DNA of 27,437 bases, from assembly GCA_031295725.1 (NCBI GenBank), contig JAUMNV010000072.1, positions 1 to 27,437 of the forward strand. Direction: 5' to 3'. Positions 14,973-23,695 of this stretch are shown in pieces; within the stretch, counting starts at the first letter, position 1, and every line of letters begins with the position of its first letter. The stretch is from Collinsella sp. Lineage in GTDB: Bacteria > Actinomycetota > Coriobacteriia > Coriobacteriales > Coriobacteriaceae. Position numbers and translations under genes: made by a program. The notes beneath the pieces are model-generated. The model was not told the DNA's origin, made no database searches, and was given only the letters and a program-made list of their open reading frames with translations.

Positions 14973-15664
14973 GCATCCGCGACAACCTTGATATCTCGGC
15001 CTATCTGGTACTCGGCCCCGAAAACACGCTGGGACGTCCCGTGGGCGATGTGGTGGCCCAGGCGCTCGACGCAGGCTTTACCTGCATCCAGGTGCGCTCC
15101 AAGGTGGCAAGCGCCCGCGAGATCATCGCGCTGACCGGCGACGCCGCGCAGGCAATCGCACAGGCCGGCAAGACCGGTCGGGTCGCCCTGTTAATCGACG
15201 ACCGCCTGGACTGCGTACTCGCCGCGCGCGAGCAGGGTATTGCTGTCGATGGCGTGCATGTAGGCCAGAGCGACATTCCCGTCGAGGTCTGCCGCAAACT
15301 TTTGGGCCCCGATGCCATCGTGGGCCTTTCGGCCCGCTGCGAGGAGATGCTCGAGTACGTCAAGACCGCCGACATGAGCCTAGTCGACTACCTGGGCATC
15401 GGCCCACTCCACGAGACCGAGACCAAGCGCGACTGCGGACGCGCGGCCGACGGCTCTATCATCACCAAGAGCTTTGAGGACCTGGCCGCACTCCACGCGG
15501 CAAGCCCCGTGCCCATCGTGGTGGGCGGCGGCGTCAAGACGGCCGACTTGCCGCAGCTCAAGGCCACCGGCGTCGACGGCTTCTTTGTGGTGAGTGCCGT
15601 CTGCAGCGCCGATGACCCCTACGCCGCGGCCAAGGAGCTCGTCGACACCTGGCAGCAGGCATAG
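14969..15664 (+). CDS. thiE: Thiamine-phosphate synthase
   Basis: A 231-residue TIM-barrel ThiE that joins HMP pyrophosphate to thiazole phosphate, giving thiamine phosphate. Seen: CIQVRSK, LLIDDRLDCVLAA (family INDR region), DGVHVGQSDIP, VGLSARC (family GxST/GxS region), DYLGIGPLHETETK and PIVVGGGVKTADL, which hold the pyrophosphate and Mg2+ ligands. GLSAR and the longer spacing are slightly divergent from E. coli, but the catalytic pattern is kept. The ATG overlaps the previous stop (ATGA) and has AGGAGG upstream. With thiM it completes a salvage route. thiD and the de novo genes are not in this window. Confidence 0.93.
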   Translation: MSIRDNLDISAYLVLGPENTLGRPVGDVVAQALDAGFTCIQVRSKVASAREIIALTGDAAQAIAQAGKTGRVALLIDDRLDCVLAAREQGIAVDGVHVGQSDIPVEVCRKLLGPDAIVGLSARCEEMLEYVKTADMSLVDYLGIGPLHETETKRDCGRAADGSIITKSFEDLAALHAASPVPIVVGGGVKTADLPQLKATGVDGFFVVSAVCSADDPYAAAKELVDTWQQA

Positions 15665-15708
15665 GCATAGGCCGAGCAGTTGCTCCGCGACCCCATAACT
15701 TCAGCAAT

Positions 15709-15754
15709 GGAAAACGCATCCCAGTTTGGATCTCCATTCCGGGATGCGCTTTCC
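15709..15754. terminator. Terminator between thiE and the patatin gene
   Basis: CGCATCCC (15715-15722) pairs with GGGATGCG (15741-15748), extended by GGAAA/TTTCC around one mismatch. It lies between convergent genes. Confidence 0.75.
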
Positions 15755-15776
15755 GCCGAGATGGCGGCAGCAGCCT

Positions 15777-16646
15777 CTACCCTGCCAGATATGCCTCCAG
15801 TGCCGGCAAGGTCGCCTCCGCATCGCGGCGACCAATCTGGTAGATGCGCTCAAGTTCATCGGGCTCGCGACACAGCGACGGCACCTTCACCGATTCGCTC
15901 GGCCGCACCACAAAGATTTCGCCGGCGGCCTCGCGACGTGCCAGGTCATCGAGCGTGGCATTGTAGACCTCATGCCGATGCTCGAGCGCTGCGACAAACT
16001 CCGGATAGTGACGGAACACGCGCCGCAGCATGGGCATCACGCTGTTGGGCTGCTTCACAAAGCCCGCCGGCTGCGTGAGTACCACGATATTGCGGTCATA
16101 CCCCTGCGCAAACAGCCATGCGCTGGGAATAGAATCAGCCACGCCACCATCCAGATACTTATGCCCGTCAATAGCAACGGGACGCGTCGCCACGGGAATT
16201 GCCGACGACGCCCGGATCCACTCGATATCGCGCTCGTCGCCATAGGGCAGGTCGTGGTAGACGGCCTTGCCCGTCTCGATATCGGTACACACGCACGTAA
16301 ACCGCATGGGGCAGGCGCGATATGTCTCCAAATCGATGGGATCGCGCTCGATGGGCACCTCGTGATAGGCAAAATCGGCATTGAACATGTCGCCGGTTCG
16401 CAACCAGCTCGTCACGCTCGCATAGCGCTTATCGGCACAATAGGCTTTGTTGTAGCGAATGGCGCGGCCGATCTGGCGCGATTTAAAGTTGTAGCCAAAC
16501 GCCGCGCCCGCCGAGACACCCACCATATGGTCGCAAGTTAAGCCGTGCTCCATCCAAACGTCGAGCACGCCCGCCGTATACATACCGCGGTAGCCGCCTC
16601 CCTCGAGTGCCAGCCCCACCGTGCGCATCGTATTTGACTGTGCCAT
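15777..16646 (-). CDS. Patatin-like phospholipase
   Basis: A 289-residue bacterial patatin of the RssA/YjjU type. It has the oxyanion loop EGGGYRGMYTAGVLD, the nucleophile elbow GVSAG and the dyad Asp in YLDGGVADSIP, so the Ser-Asp dyad is complete. YjjU-type proteins commonly share the first motif EGGGxRG. It would hydrolyse acyl esters of phospholipids or other lipids, probably in the cytosol as no signal peptide is seen. ATG at 16646 follows GGAG 8 nt upstream. It stands alone. On the minus strand TTGACG with a 17-nt spacer and TGAATT is a possible promoter just upstream. Confidence 0.9.
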   Translation of the reverse strand: MAQSNTMRTVGLALEGGGYRGMYTAGVLDVWMEHGLTCDHMVGVSAGAAFGYNFKSRQIGRAIRYNKAYCADKRYASVTSWLRTGDMFNADFAYHEVPIERDPIDLETYRACPMRFTCVCTDIETGKAVYHDLPYGDERDIEWIRASSAIPVATRPVAIDGHKYLDGGVADSIPSAWLFAQGYDRNIVVLTQPAGFVKQPNSVMPMLRRVFRHYPEFVAALEHRHEVYNATLDDLARREAAGEIFVVRPSESVKVPSLCREPDELERIYQIGRRDAEATLPALEAYLAG

Positions 16647-16970
16647 GCGACCATCTCCGTCCCCACAAATTCAAACGGAACAAGTATACCCGTCAACATA
16701 TATCGTCTCAGTCGCATTTTCATCGAACATCGCATCGTCGCGCTATCGCCTGTCGAATAATAGCCGCCCACAGCATGTGCACCCATATATAATTGTGTAT
16801 TGTTGTTTACACTACTCAGCTGTTATCAACAGCGAACATTAGCCGACAAATTAACTCAACAACGCAGCAAGGCGGGGGCCTGGATACACGCAAAACGCCG
16901 AGCAACGACGCGTGTACACAACGAGCTCGCCCGACGCAATCCGCCCCGACCTCAGAAAGCCGCTTAGAAC
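16647..16970. other. 324-bp intergenic leader, no gene seen
   Basis: AT-richer than the surroundings and without a credible coding frame. It holds TATAAT at 16788-16793 on the plus strand (no clear -35), a small stem GCTGTT-ATC-AACAGC (16819-16833), and a longer hairpin TACACGC/GCGTGTA (16885-16891 with 16910-16916). I looked for the cyclic-di-GMP-I aptamer strings and did not find them. The leader of the downstream GGDEF-EAL gene is therefore about 170 nt if the TATAAT is used. Confidence 0.5.
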
Positions 16971-19688
16971 ATGGATACTGTCAGCAATTACACCGAAACG
17001 CTCGAAAAGACCGTCCGTGACCTTCTCAAGCGGCAGGAGGATCTGATCAGGACTGCCTTTACCGACCAGCTTACTGGGCTTGGCAACCGTGGCGGCTTTG
17101 CCCGTTCCCTCGAGGAGCTCTGGGAGCAGGACGCCCCCGTTACCATGGCGTTCATCGATATCGACAATCTCAAGCACTGCAACGACGTCTTTGGGCATGA
17201 CGAGGGCAACCGCTATATCTTGCAGGTAAGTCTCTATCTTAAGCTGTATATGAAGGTGGGCGAATCGGCGTTTCGCATAGGCGGCGACGAGTTTGCCATC
17301 CTATCTACGATTGCAACCGAGGACGACCTCGCCGAACGTCTGAAACACTGCCGAACGGTTCTGCTCAAAAACAACGATTCCGAGATGCCCCGCTCGTTTA
17401 GCTACGGAGTGTCACATGCCGACCCCGCCCTGGGCGAAGCTTCCAATCGCATGACGCTCGATGCCGACCATCGCATGTACGACTACAAGCTACGTCATGC
17501 CATGCACCTCGATCGACGCAATATCACGCAAGTTCACGCCGACGACTTCGAAATAAGCGATCGTATTTTTGACGCCTTTTCGATGCTCAACGAGGGCCGT
17601 TATTTCTTTATCGAGAACTTGGACAAACATCGCACCCTTTGGTCACAAGATGCCTTGCGCGATCTTGGCCTTCCCTCGGAGCACATAGACAACTGTCGCG
17701 ATTACTGGAAAACGCGCGTCCATCCCGACGACCTTGAGGCCTGCATCAACGACATCGACCAAGTCTACAACGGCACCAAGCACCGTCGCGTCATGCAGTA
17801 TCGTGTGCGCAACGCCGTCGGCGACTACGTCCTTTGCCGTGCTCGCGGGTTTCGTATCGACGGCGACGGAAATGTCCCCTCGCTCTATGTCGGCGAGCTC
17901 GTCAACCACTCACTTGCCGAAACCGTCGACGCCGCCACAGGCCTCGGAACGCAGCGCATGCTGGCCAACGCCATCGACGCCTGCCGCCGCGATCGTTGCG
18001 AGACAGGGCTTATAGCGGTGCGCGTTCGTGGCACGACAAAGCTCAACGAGCTCTACGGGGCCGAGGCTGTCGACAACATGCTTGCCGAATACGCAGGCCG
18101 CATGCTGTCGATCACTCGCGGCAGGAGCCGGGTCTACCGTTCACGAAGCGTTCAGTTCGTCGTGCTCAGCAACGACCTAGACCACGAGGCATTCGAGCAA
18201 CTGACCCGCCACCTTAAAGAGGCCGTTTTCGCTCCTGTTCGAATCGCAGGCGACACCATTACTCCCGTCTGCCTTGTCGTCCCGGCCTTTTACGAGCACT
18301 TAACCCATCAAGCGACCGCCGTTTTAGGCGAACTCGACCGTCGCCTTCGCACGGCCGGCGGGCTTGTTCCCAACGACAGCCTCCCCATACCCGAGGCGGA
18401 GCGCAAAAGCGCCATAGCCGAACGTATCGACTCGCTCACGGGTCTCTATCGACCCAGCGAGTTTATGCGGCGCGCCAACGCATTTCTCGAGGCAAGGCGC
18501 AACGGCACCTGGTGCATCGCCACGATCGACATGGGCCACATGCGCCTGTTTAATGAATGGTATGGACAGGCCGAAGGCGACCGCCTGCTTGCCGATGTGG
18601 GCACGGTCCTCAAGGACATCGAGAATGCCGATATGGGCGTCGCAGGGTACTGGGGCCAAGATGACTTTTGCGTACTCATCCCCTTTAAGCACATCACCGT
18701 CCATCAAATCTACAACCGCGTTCGCGAGGCAGTAGCCAGGCATGATGGCGGCGTAGGTTTTTGGCCGTCCATGGGCGTTTACCCCATCGATTCCAATGAG
18801 GAGATCACCATCGATGCGCAGGCAAAGGCCATGTTTACCAATCGGCGCGCAAAAAACGACTTTAAGGAGCGCATTGCCATTTTTTGCCCCGAGGAGTACA
18901 AGCGCGAAATCGTGTTCAACCGCACGCTGACCGAATTCCAGTACGCGCTGTCAAATGGTCGCATCACGTACTATCTTCAGCCCCAGGTCGATATGGAAAC
19001 CGGCGAGATTATTGGCGCCGAAGCACTCACCCGCTGGATTGACAAGAACGGCTCTCTCATTTCGCCCGCAACGTTTATCCCCGCACTCGAGGAAAGCGGC
19101 TTTGTAGTGACGCTCGACAAATATGTTTGGCAGGGCGTCGCCATGTGGCTCCGCGAGCGCCTCAATCGAGGACTTCGCGTGGTTCCGATTTCCCTCAATG
19201 TGTCGCGCGTAGACATTCTTGCCTGCGATGTCGCCGAGCATATGGGGTCGCTCGCCGCCCAGTACAACCTGCCGCCCGAACTCATGCACATCGAGATCAC
19301 CGAGACCGCCTATACCGGAGAGTCCGAGGCCGTGGATAAGCTGACCGCGGATCTGCACACCCGTGGCTTCTCGACCTACATGGACGATTTTGGCACCGGC
19401 CAGTCCACGCTCGCGATGCTCAAGAACGTCAACGTCGACGTCATCAAGCTCGACCGCACCTTTGTGCCCACCGACCGCGATCAAGGCCGCAGCGCGCAGA
19501 TCGTGTCATCGATGCTCGAGATGGCGCAGTCGCTCCATCTGCCCGTCGTGGTCGAAGGCGTCGAGACAAATGAGCAGGCAAACATGCTACGACAAATGGG
19601 CGCCCGCTACGCTCAGGGCTTCCTCTACTACCGCCCCATGCCGGCGAAGGATTTTGAGGCATTGCTCGATGGCGGCAATAACAACTGA
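16971..19688 (+). CDS. c-di-GMP protein: GGDEF-PAS-two degenerate GGDEF-EAL
   Basis: A 905-residue cytosolic protein with no membrane segment. Order seen: short coiled coil (1-27); GGDEF domain 1 (28-180) with intact RIGGDEF at 102-108; PAS-3-like domain (about 198-312); GGDEF-like domain 2 (about 318-440), its signature replaced by SRSVQF; GGDEF-like domain 3 (about 483-640), with GQDDF at 562-566; EAL domain (about 645-895). The EAL residues are complete: E684, N743, E775, D805-D806 (DDFGTG), K826, E862 and Q882. Domain 1 should make and EAL should break cyclic di-GMP; no RxxD inhibitory site precedes GGDEF. A stop codon 6 nt upstream of the ATG fixes the start near here, but the ribosome binding site is weak. 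The next gene is a paralogue of its N-terminal half. Confidence 0.92.
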   Translation: MDTVSNYTETLEKTVRDLLKRQEDLIRTAFTDQLTGLGNRGGFARSLEELWEQDAPVTMAFIDIDNLKHCNDVFGHDEGNRYILQVSLYLKLYMKVGESAFRIGGDEFAILSTIATEDDLAERLKHCRTVLLKNNDSEMPRSFSYGVSHADPALGEASNRMTLDADHRMYDYKLRHAMHLDRRNITQVHADDFEISDRIFDAFSMLNEGRYFFIENLDKHRTLWSQDALRDLGLPSEHIDNCRDYWKTRVHPDDLEACINDIDQVYNGTKHRRVMQYRVRNAVGDYVLCRARGFRIDGDGNVPSLYVGELVNHSLAETVDAATGLGTQRMLANAIDACRRDRCETGLIAVRVRGTTKLNELYGAEAVDNMLAEYAGRMLSITRGRSRVYRSRSVQFVVLSNDLDHEAFEQLTRHLKEAVFAPVRIAGDTITPVCLVVPAFYEHLTHQATAVLGELDRRLRTAGGLVPNDSLPIPEAERKSAIAERIDSLTGLYRPSEFMRRANAFLEARRNGTWCIATIDMGHMRLFNEWYGQAEGDRLLADVGTVLKDIENADMGVAGYWGQDDFCVLIPFKHITVHQIYNRVREAVARHDGGVGFWPSMGVYPIDSNEEITIDAQAKAMFTNRRAKNDFKERIAIFCPEEYKREIVFNRTLTEFQYALSNGRITYYLQPQVDMETGEIIGAEALTRWIDKNGSLISPATFIPALEESGFVVTLDKYVWQGVAMWLRERLNRGLRVVPISLNVSRVDILACDVAEHMGSLAAQYNLPPELMHIEITETAYTGESEAVDKLTADLHTRGFSTYMDDFGTGQSTLAMLKNVNVDVIKLDRTFVPTDRDQGRSAQIVSSMLEMAQSLHLPVVVEGVETNEQANMLRQMGARYAQGFLYYRPMPAKDFEALLDGGNNN

Positions 19689-19718
19689 TACGCTCGCGCG
19701 CAAAACGCCACTGTCGAA

Positions 19719-19777
19719 GGGGATATTTGTCTCCATTAGCTAACTTATATCCCCAATTCAAACCGAATTGGGGATAT
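19719..19777 (+). promoter_or_regulatory. Leader with two mutually exclusive stems before the second GGDEF gene
   Basis: ATATCCCCAATT (19747-19758) pairs perfectly with AATTGGGGATAT (19766-19777), loop of 7. The same ATATCCCC can instead pair with an upstream GGGGATAT (19719-19726). The arrangement resembles an attenuator, but no T-tract follows the second stem. An operator is an alternative reading. Confidence 0.45.
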
Positions 19778-19815
19778 GATACAAACCGTTGTTCCGCCCA
19801 AGGAGGTTATCCATC

Positions 19816-21345
19816 ATGAACGAGTCGTATCGCCTGGGCGAGCAATCGATTATTGCCTATCTTCAGCGACTTGCGAACGGCGTCTCGACCGCCGAACTCG
19901 ATGTTGCCGCGCTGCCTGCTGGGCTACGCGCCGTTGGCGAGCAACTGCAAAAGACGCATGCCATCCTGCAACAAGAGCGCCAGCTGCTTGAGCGCAACGC
20001 CTATATCGATCCGCTCACCAACTTGGGCAACCGCAACGGATTCGACCGTCACGTCGAGCAACTCTGGCGCAAAGGCGACCCCTTCACCTGCGCCTATATT
20101 GACATCGACCATCTCAAGCATTGCAATGATAGGTTTGGCCACGCCGAAGGCAATCGCTATATTCTGAGCATCTGCCGCACGCTCTCCGAAACCATGGAGC
20201 ACGATGAGATGCTGTTCCGTATCGGTGGAGACGAGTTTGTGCCCATCTCGCTCTCCGCAAACGAGATTGAACTCGAGCAGCGCTTGGAGCAGGTACGTAC
20301 CAGGCTGATCGAGGCGAGCTCAGGTGGCAAGGCGCCCATGATCGGCAGCTTTAGCTTTGGCTGCTCGCGCGTCGATCCACTTGCTGGCGACACGCGTCGC
20401 CAGATGACAATGGATGCCGATCGCAAGATGTATCGCTATAAGCTTATGCATCGTGTGCAGCAACCGAAAGACGATGACGCGCCGCAACGCCCAATCGTCG
20501 ATCAGCTTCCCTGCAACGACCGGGTGTTCCAAGCGATCTCCATGAGCTCCGAGACGCGCTATCCGTTTATCCTCAATCTCGATACGGGAGAATCGCAATG
20601 GTCGGTTAACGCCGTGCGCGATTTTGACCTGCCCTCCCAGCACCCTTTTAACTCACTCGACATGTGGCTCGCCCGCGTTCATCCCGAGGACCGCGACAAC
20701 GTACGTGTCGAGCTCGACATGGTGATAAACGGCACGTGGCACTTCCACTACATGCAGTATCGCGTAATGGATGCCACCGGAAAATACGTGCTTTGCGACT
20801 GCACGGGCCACCGCTTGGACGGCACCGATACCGAGCCCGGCATGTATGTGGGCATTATCATCAACCGAAGCTTGGCAGATACGACCGATTCCGTGACCGG
20901 CTTGGGCGATATTCACGCCCTGGTCAACGCCATTGGCGAAATGCGTCGCGTGGCGCGCAAGGCTGGTTTGATCGCCATCAAAATCGACGATATCGCTCAG
21001 GTCAATGCCCGCTTTGGCTTTGATGCGGGCGACCGCGTTTTGGCAGAATGTGCCGCCTGTCTGGTGGAATGCTCGCGCGGTAAGGGTCGTATGTTCCGCT
21101 CGACGGGGCCGATGTTCGTGGCTCTTTTCGACGACTTTGATCCCGAAGAAACCGATGCGATTGCAGAGGAAATCGAGCGGTTCCTGGGTTCGCCCGTGCT
21201 CTTTGGCCCATTTGAATATCAGCCGCCCATTCGCGTGGCCACGCTCCATCTGGACGGCGTCGACCGTCAGCCCGTTTCCATTTTGAACGAGCTCAAAGCG
21301 TTGCTCGGGAAAGCCGTGCAGGTGCCAGGCACCAAACTGGACTAG
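19816..21345 (+). CDS. Diguanylate cyclase: GGDEF-PAS-degenerate GGDEF
   Basis: A 509-residue cytosolic protein. An N-terminal helical region (1-60) precedes GGDEF domain 1 (about 61-212), with the intact signature FRIGGDEF (GGDEF at 137-141) and YIDIDHLKHCND. A PAS-3-like domain follows (about 235-350), then a GGDEF-like domain (about 353-500) whose signature is replaced by STGPMF. It matches the first half of the gene just upstream domain by domain, for example IDID-LKHCND-FGH-EGNRYIL in both, so the pair arose by tandem duplication. It lacks the EAL part and should act as a cyclase only. ATG at 19816 follows AAGGAGG at a rather long 9-nt spacing; the frame upstream to 19789 has no ribosome binding site. 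Confidence 0.92.
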   Translation: MNESYRLGEQSIIAYLQRLANGVSTAELDVAALPAGLRAVGEQLQKTHAILQQERQLLERNAYIDPLTNLGNRNGFDRHVEQLWRKGDPFTCAYIDIDHLKHCNDRFGHAEGNRYILSICRTLSETMEHDEMLFRIGGDEFVPISLSANEIELEQRLEQVRTRLIEASSGGKAPMIGSFSFGCSRVDPLAGDTRRQMTMDADRKMYRYKLMHRVQQPKDDDAPQRPIVDQLPCNDRVFQAISMSSETRYPFILNLDTGESQWSVNAVRDFDLPSQHPFNSLDMWLARVHPEDRDNVRVELDMVINGTWHFHYMQYRVMDATGKYVLCDCTGHRLDGTDTEPGMYVGIIINRSLADTTDSVTGLGDIHALVNAIGEMRRVARKAGLIAIKIDDIAQVNARFGFDAGDRVLAECAACLVECSRGKGRMFRSTGPMFVALFDDFDPEETDAIAEEIERFLGSPVLFGPFEYQPPIRVATLHLDGVDRQPVSILNELKALLGKAVQVPGTKLD

Positions 21346-21349
21346 CGTT

Positions 21350-21394
21350 GTGGGGCGCGATGTGAAACACAAGCCGTTTCACATCGCGCCCCAC
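21350..21394. repeat. Perfect 19-bp palindrome after the GGDEF gene
   Basis: GTGGGGCGCGATGTGAAAC (21350-21368) and its exact complement (21376-21394), separated by ACAAGCC. It starts 5 nt after the stop codon and is followed by no T-tract, so it is either a factor-dependent terminator or a mobile-type palindrome. Confidence 0.75.
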
Positions 21395-21456
21395 GTCATC
21401 TACCCTCTCGTGCGATAATCCTCCGCAGAAGTCACCGACAGCAGAGGGAGTTTGTG

Positions 21457-22080
21457 ATGAAGGTTCTTTTGGTCAATGGCAGCCCCAAGGCAAACGGCAA
21501 CACCGCCCGCGCACTCACCGAAGTCGCAGAGCAACTTAATGCAGAAGGCATTGATACCGAGGTGTTTCAGCTGGGCGCCAAGCCCATTCGCGATTGCATC
21601 GGTTGCGGCCAGTGTGGCAAGCTTGGCGGTCGCTGCACCTTTGACGACGACGTGGTCAACGAGCTGATCGCTGCCGCCGAACAGGCCGACGGCCTTGTCT
21701 TTGGCTCGCCTGTCTACTACGCGCACCCCAGCGGCCGCATTCTCTCGGCACTCGATCGCGCATTCTATGCCGGTAGCAAAGCTTTTGAACACAAGCCGGG
21801 CGCTGCCGTCGCCGTCGCCCGTCGCGGCGGTACGTCGACGACCTTCGACGTGCTCAATAAGTACTTCACCATCAACCAGATGCCCGTGGTTGCTTCCACG
21901 TACTGGAACAACGTGTTTGGCGCCATGCCGGGCGAGGCCGCCCAGGACGCCGAGGGCCTGGCCACCATGCGCAACATCGGCAAGAACATGGCCTGGCTCC
22001 TGCATTGTATCGAGGCAGGACAGGCCGCCGGCATCGAAGCACCCGAAGCCGATCGCGAGCGCACCAACTTCATCAGGTAG
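21457..22080 (+). CDS. Flavodoxin-fold NAD(P)H-dependent FMN reductase / iron-sulfur flavoprotein-like
   Basis: A 207-residue flavodoxin-like protein. The N-terminal phosphate loop VLLVNGSPKANGNTARAL binds FMN. The Cys cluster CIGCGQCGKLGGRC (spacing C-x2-C-x2-C-x6-C) is typical of the iron-sulfur-flavoprotein/NADPH-FMN-reductase family and could hold a 4Fe-4S centre or simply be redox-active. The segment VFGSPVYYAHPSGRILSALDRAF is the second FMN loop. It probably reduces flavin or quinone-like substrates in the cytosol under anaerobic conditions. ATG at 21457 follows GAGGGAG by 6 nt. The next gene starts 17 nt after its stop, so the two are likely cotranscribed. Confidence 0.87.
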   Translation: MKVLLVNGSPKANGNTARALTEVAEQLNAEGIDTEVFQLGAKPIRDCIGCGQCGKLGGRCTFDDDVVNELIAAAEQADGLVFGSPVYYAHPSGRILSALDRAFYAGSKAFEHKPGAAVAVARRGGTSTTFDVLNKYFTINQMPVVASTYWNNVFGAMPGEAAQDAEGLATMRNIGKNMAWLLHCIEAGQAAGIEAPEADRERTNFIR

Positions 22081-22097
22081 AACGGCGGAACAAATAC

Positions 22098-22439
22098 ATG
22101 AACGTGCAAATTTTTGGCACCAAGAAGTCCTTCGACACCAAGAAGGCACAGCGTTATTTTAAGGAGCGCCGCATTAAGGTGCAGTTTATCGACCTTAAGG
22201 AAAAGGAGATGAGCAAGGGCGAGCTCACGAGCGTGATGCAGGCGGTCGGCGGTATCGACAAGCTGCTCAACCCCAAAGCCAAGGACGAGGAAACGCTCGC
22301 ACTCATCCAGCACCTCACCTCTAGCCAGCGCTTCGACAAGCTACTCGAGAATCAGCAGGTCTTGGCCGAGCCCATCGTGCGCAACGGCAAAAAGGCCACC
22401 GTCGGTTATTGCCCCGATGTATGGGGAGCCTGGGAGTAG
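22098..22439 (+). CDS. ArsC/Spx-family protein with active-site Cys replaced by Ser
   Basis: A 113-residue thioredoxin-fold protein of the ArsC/Spx/YffB family. It begins MNVQIFGTKKSFDTKKAQRY, where close relatives have GxKKC-x-DTKKA; the position of the redox Cys is Ser11 (codon TCC). The rest matches the family: FIDLKEKEMSKGEL and the C-terminal PIVRNGKKATVGY with a late Cys. It therefore cannot use the normal thiol chemistry of an arsenate reductase. A binding or regulatory role (Spx-like) or inactivity is more likely. The start ATG follows GGCGGAAC, a weak ribosome binding site, 17 nt after the flavodoxin gene. Confidence 0.82.
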   Translation: MNVQIFGTKKSFDTKKAQRYFKERRIKVQFIDLKEKEMSKGELTSVMQAVGGIDKLLNPKAKDEETLALIQHLTSSQRFDKLLENQQVLAEPIVRNGKKATVGYCPDVWGAWE

Positions 22440-22525
22440 CCTGTGTTATTTGCCAGCGCGTGGGTATAAGAGCAGGCGTTTGGCATATGATTCAACTGTA
22501 AGCCATGTCTAACAAAGGAGGGCAC

Positions 22526-23656
22526 ATGCCCAACAAACCCGTAAAGATCATCATGCTTACCGGCTACCTCGGTGCCGGCAAGACCACATTGCTCAACCAC
22601 ATCCTCGCCAACGACGGCGGCATCCGCGCCGCCGTGATCGTCAACGATATCGGCGAGATCAACGTCGATGCCAGCCTCATCGCCGACGGCGGCCTTTCCG
22701 AGACCGACGACCTCATCCCGCTCACCAACGGCTGCATCTGCTGCACGCTTTCGGACGACCTTGCCAACCAGCTGCAGGGCATCGCCGATTCGGGCGACTT
22801 CGATTACATCATCATCGAGGCCTCGGGCATTTGCGAGCCCATCCCCATCGCCTACACCATCTCGAGCTTCTGCGACGCGGCCAAGGTGGGCGGCGAACCC
22901 AAGCTCGCGCTCGACAACATCGTGGCCGTAGTCGATTGCGCCCGCATGTACGACGAGTTCAACGGCGGTCGCGACCTGCTGGCAGAGGATATTGACGAGG
23001 ACGACATCGAGAGCTTGCTCATCCAGCAGATCGAGTTCTGCTCTACGCTGATCCTCAACAAGACCGATACCGTGAGCCCTGAGCAGATCGCCGAGCTCAA
23101 GGCTATTGTGCGCAGCCTGCAGAAGGACGCCGTAATCGTCGAGGCTCAAAACGGAGAGGTTCCTATGGAGGAGCTACTCGACACCGACCGCTTCGACTTT
23201 ATGCGCGCCTACAACTCCGCCGCCTGGATCGAGGCCATGGAGCATCCCGAGGAGCACGACGACCCCGAGGTGCTCGAGTACGACATCGAGACCTTTGTTT
23301 ACTCGCGCCGCAAACCGTTTGACCTGCAGAAGTTCACCGATTTTGTTGAGCAGGAGTGGCCCGACGAGGTCATTCGCGTCAAGGGCCCGCTGTGGCAGAC
23401 CGGCGATCCGGACATGTGTTACATGTTTGAGCAGGCCGGCCACCAGATGCGCCTGATGGAGAACGGCTTGTTCGTTGACTCGGCGCCCGAGGGCGAGAAG
23501 CAGAAGATCATCGACGAGAACCCCGAGATCATGCAGATTTGGGACGACGAGACGGGCGACCGCATGACGAGCCTGTGCATCATCGGCCGTCACATGGACA
23601 AGGACGCGCTCATCGCCTCCCTCGATGCCTGCCTGACCGACTGGCACCGCGCCTAG
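22526..23656 (+). CDS. CobW/COG0523-family GTP-binding protein
   Basis: A 376-residue G3E-family GTPase. Walker A is GYLGAGKTT, the metal motif NGCICCTLSDDL has CxCC, the switch/Walker B region is EASGICEP and the base-recognition motif is NKTD. The C-terminal half is the CobW_C domain. Members are metallochaperones (YeiR/ZigA zinc, CobW cobalt, YjiA-type), active in the cytosol. The metal cannot be assigned because no metal-uptake gene or Zur box is adjacent. ATG at 22526 follows AAAGGAGG by 4 nt; a longer start at 22505 lacks one. It is separated from the previous gene by a promoter-size gap. Confidence 0.9.
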   Translation: MPNKPVKIIMLTGYLGAGKTTLLNHILANDGGIRAAVIVNDIGEINVDASLIADGGLSETDDLIPLTNGCICCTLSDDLANQLQGIADSGDFDYIIIEASGICEPIPIAYTISSFCDAAKVGGEPKLALDNIVAVVDCARMYDEFNGGRDLLAEDIDEDDIESLLIQQIEFCSTLILNKTDTVSPEQIAELKAIVRSLQKDAVIVEAQNGEVPMEELLDTDRFDFMRAYNSAAWIEAMEHPEEHDDPEVLEYDIETFVYSRRKPFDLQKFTDFVEQEWPDEVIRVKGPLWQTGDPDMCYMFEQAGHQMRLMENGLFVDSAPEGEKQKIIDENPEIMQIWDDETGDRMTSLCIIGRHMDKDALIASLDACLTDWHRA

Positions 23657-23695
23657 GTTTATCCAAGCGGGCATTTGTCCGCCTACGTAACCGCC

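Noticed and set aside
16647..16970. Cyclic-di-GMP riboswitch upstream of the GGDEF-EAL gene
   Set aside because: No GEMM-type conserved core found on reading the region.
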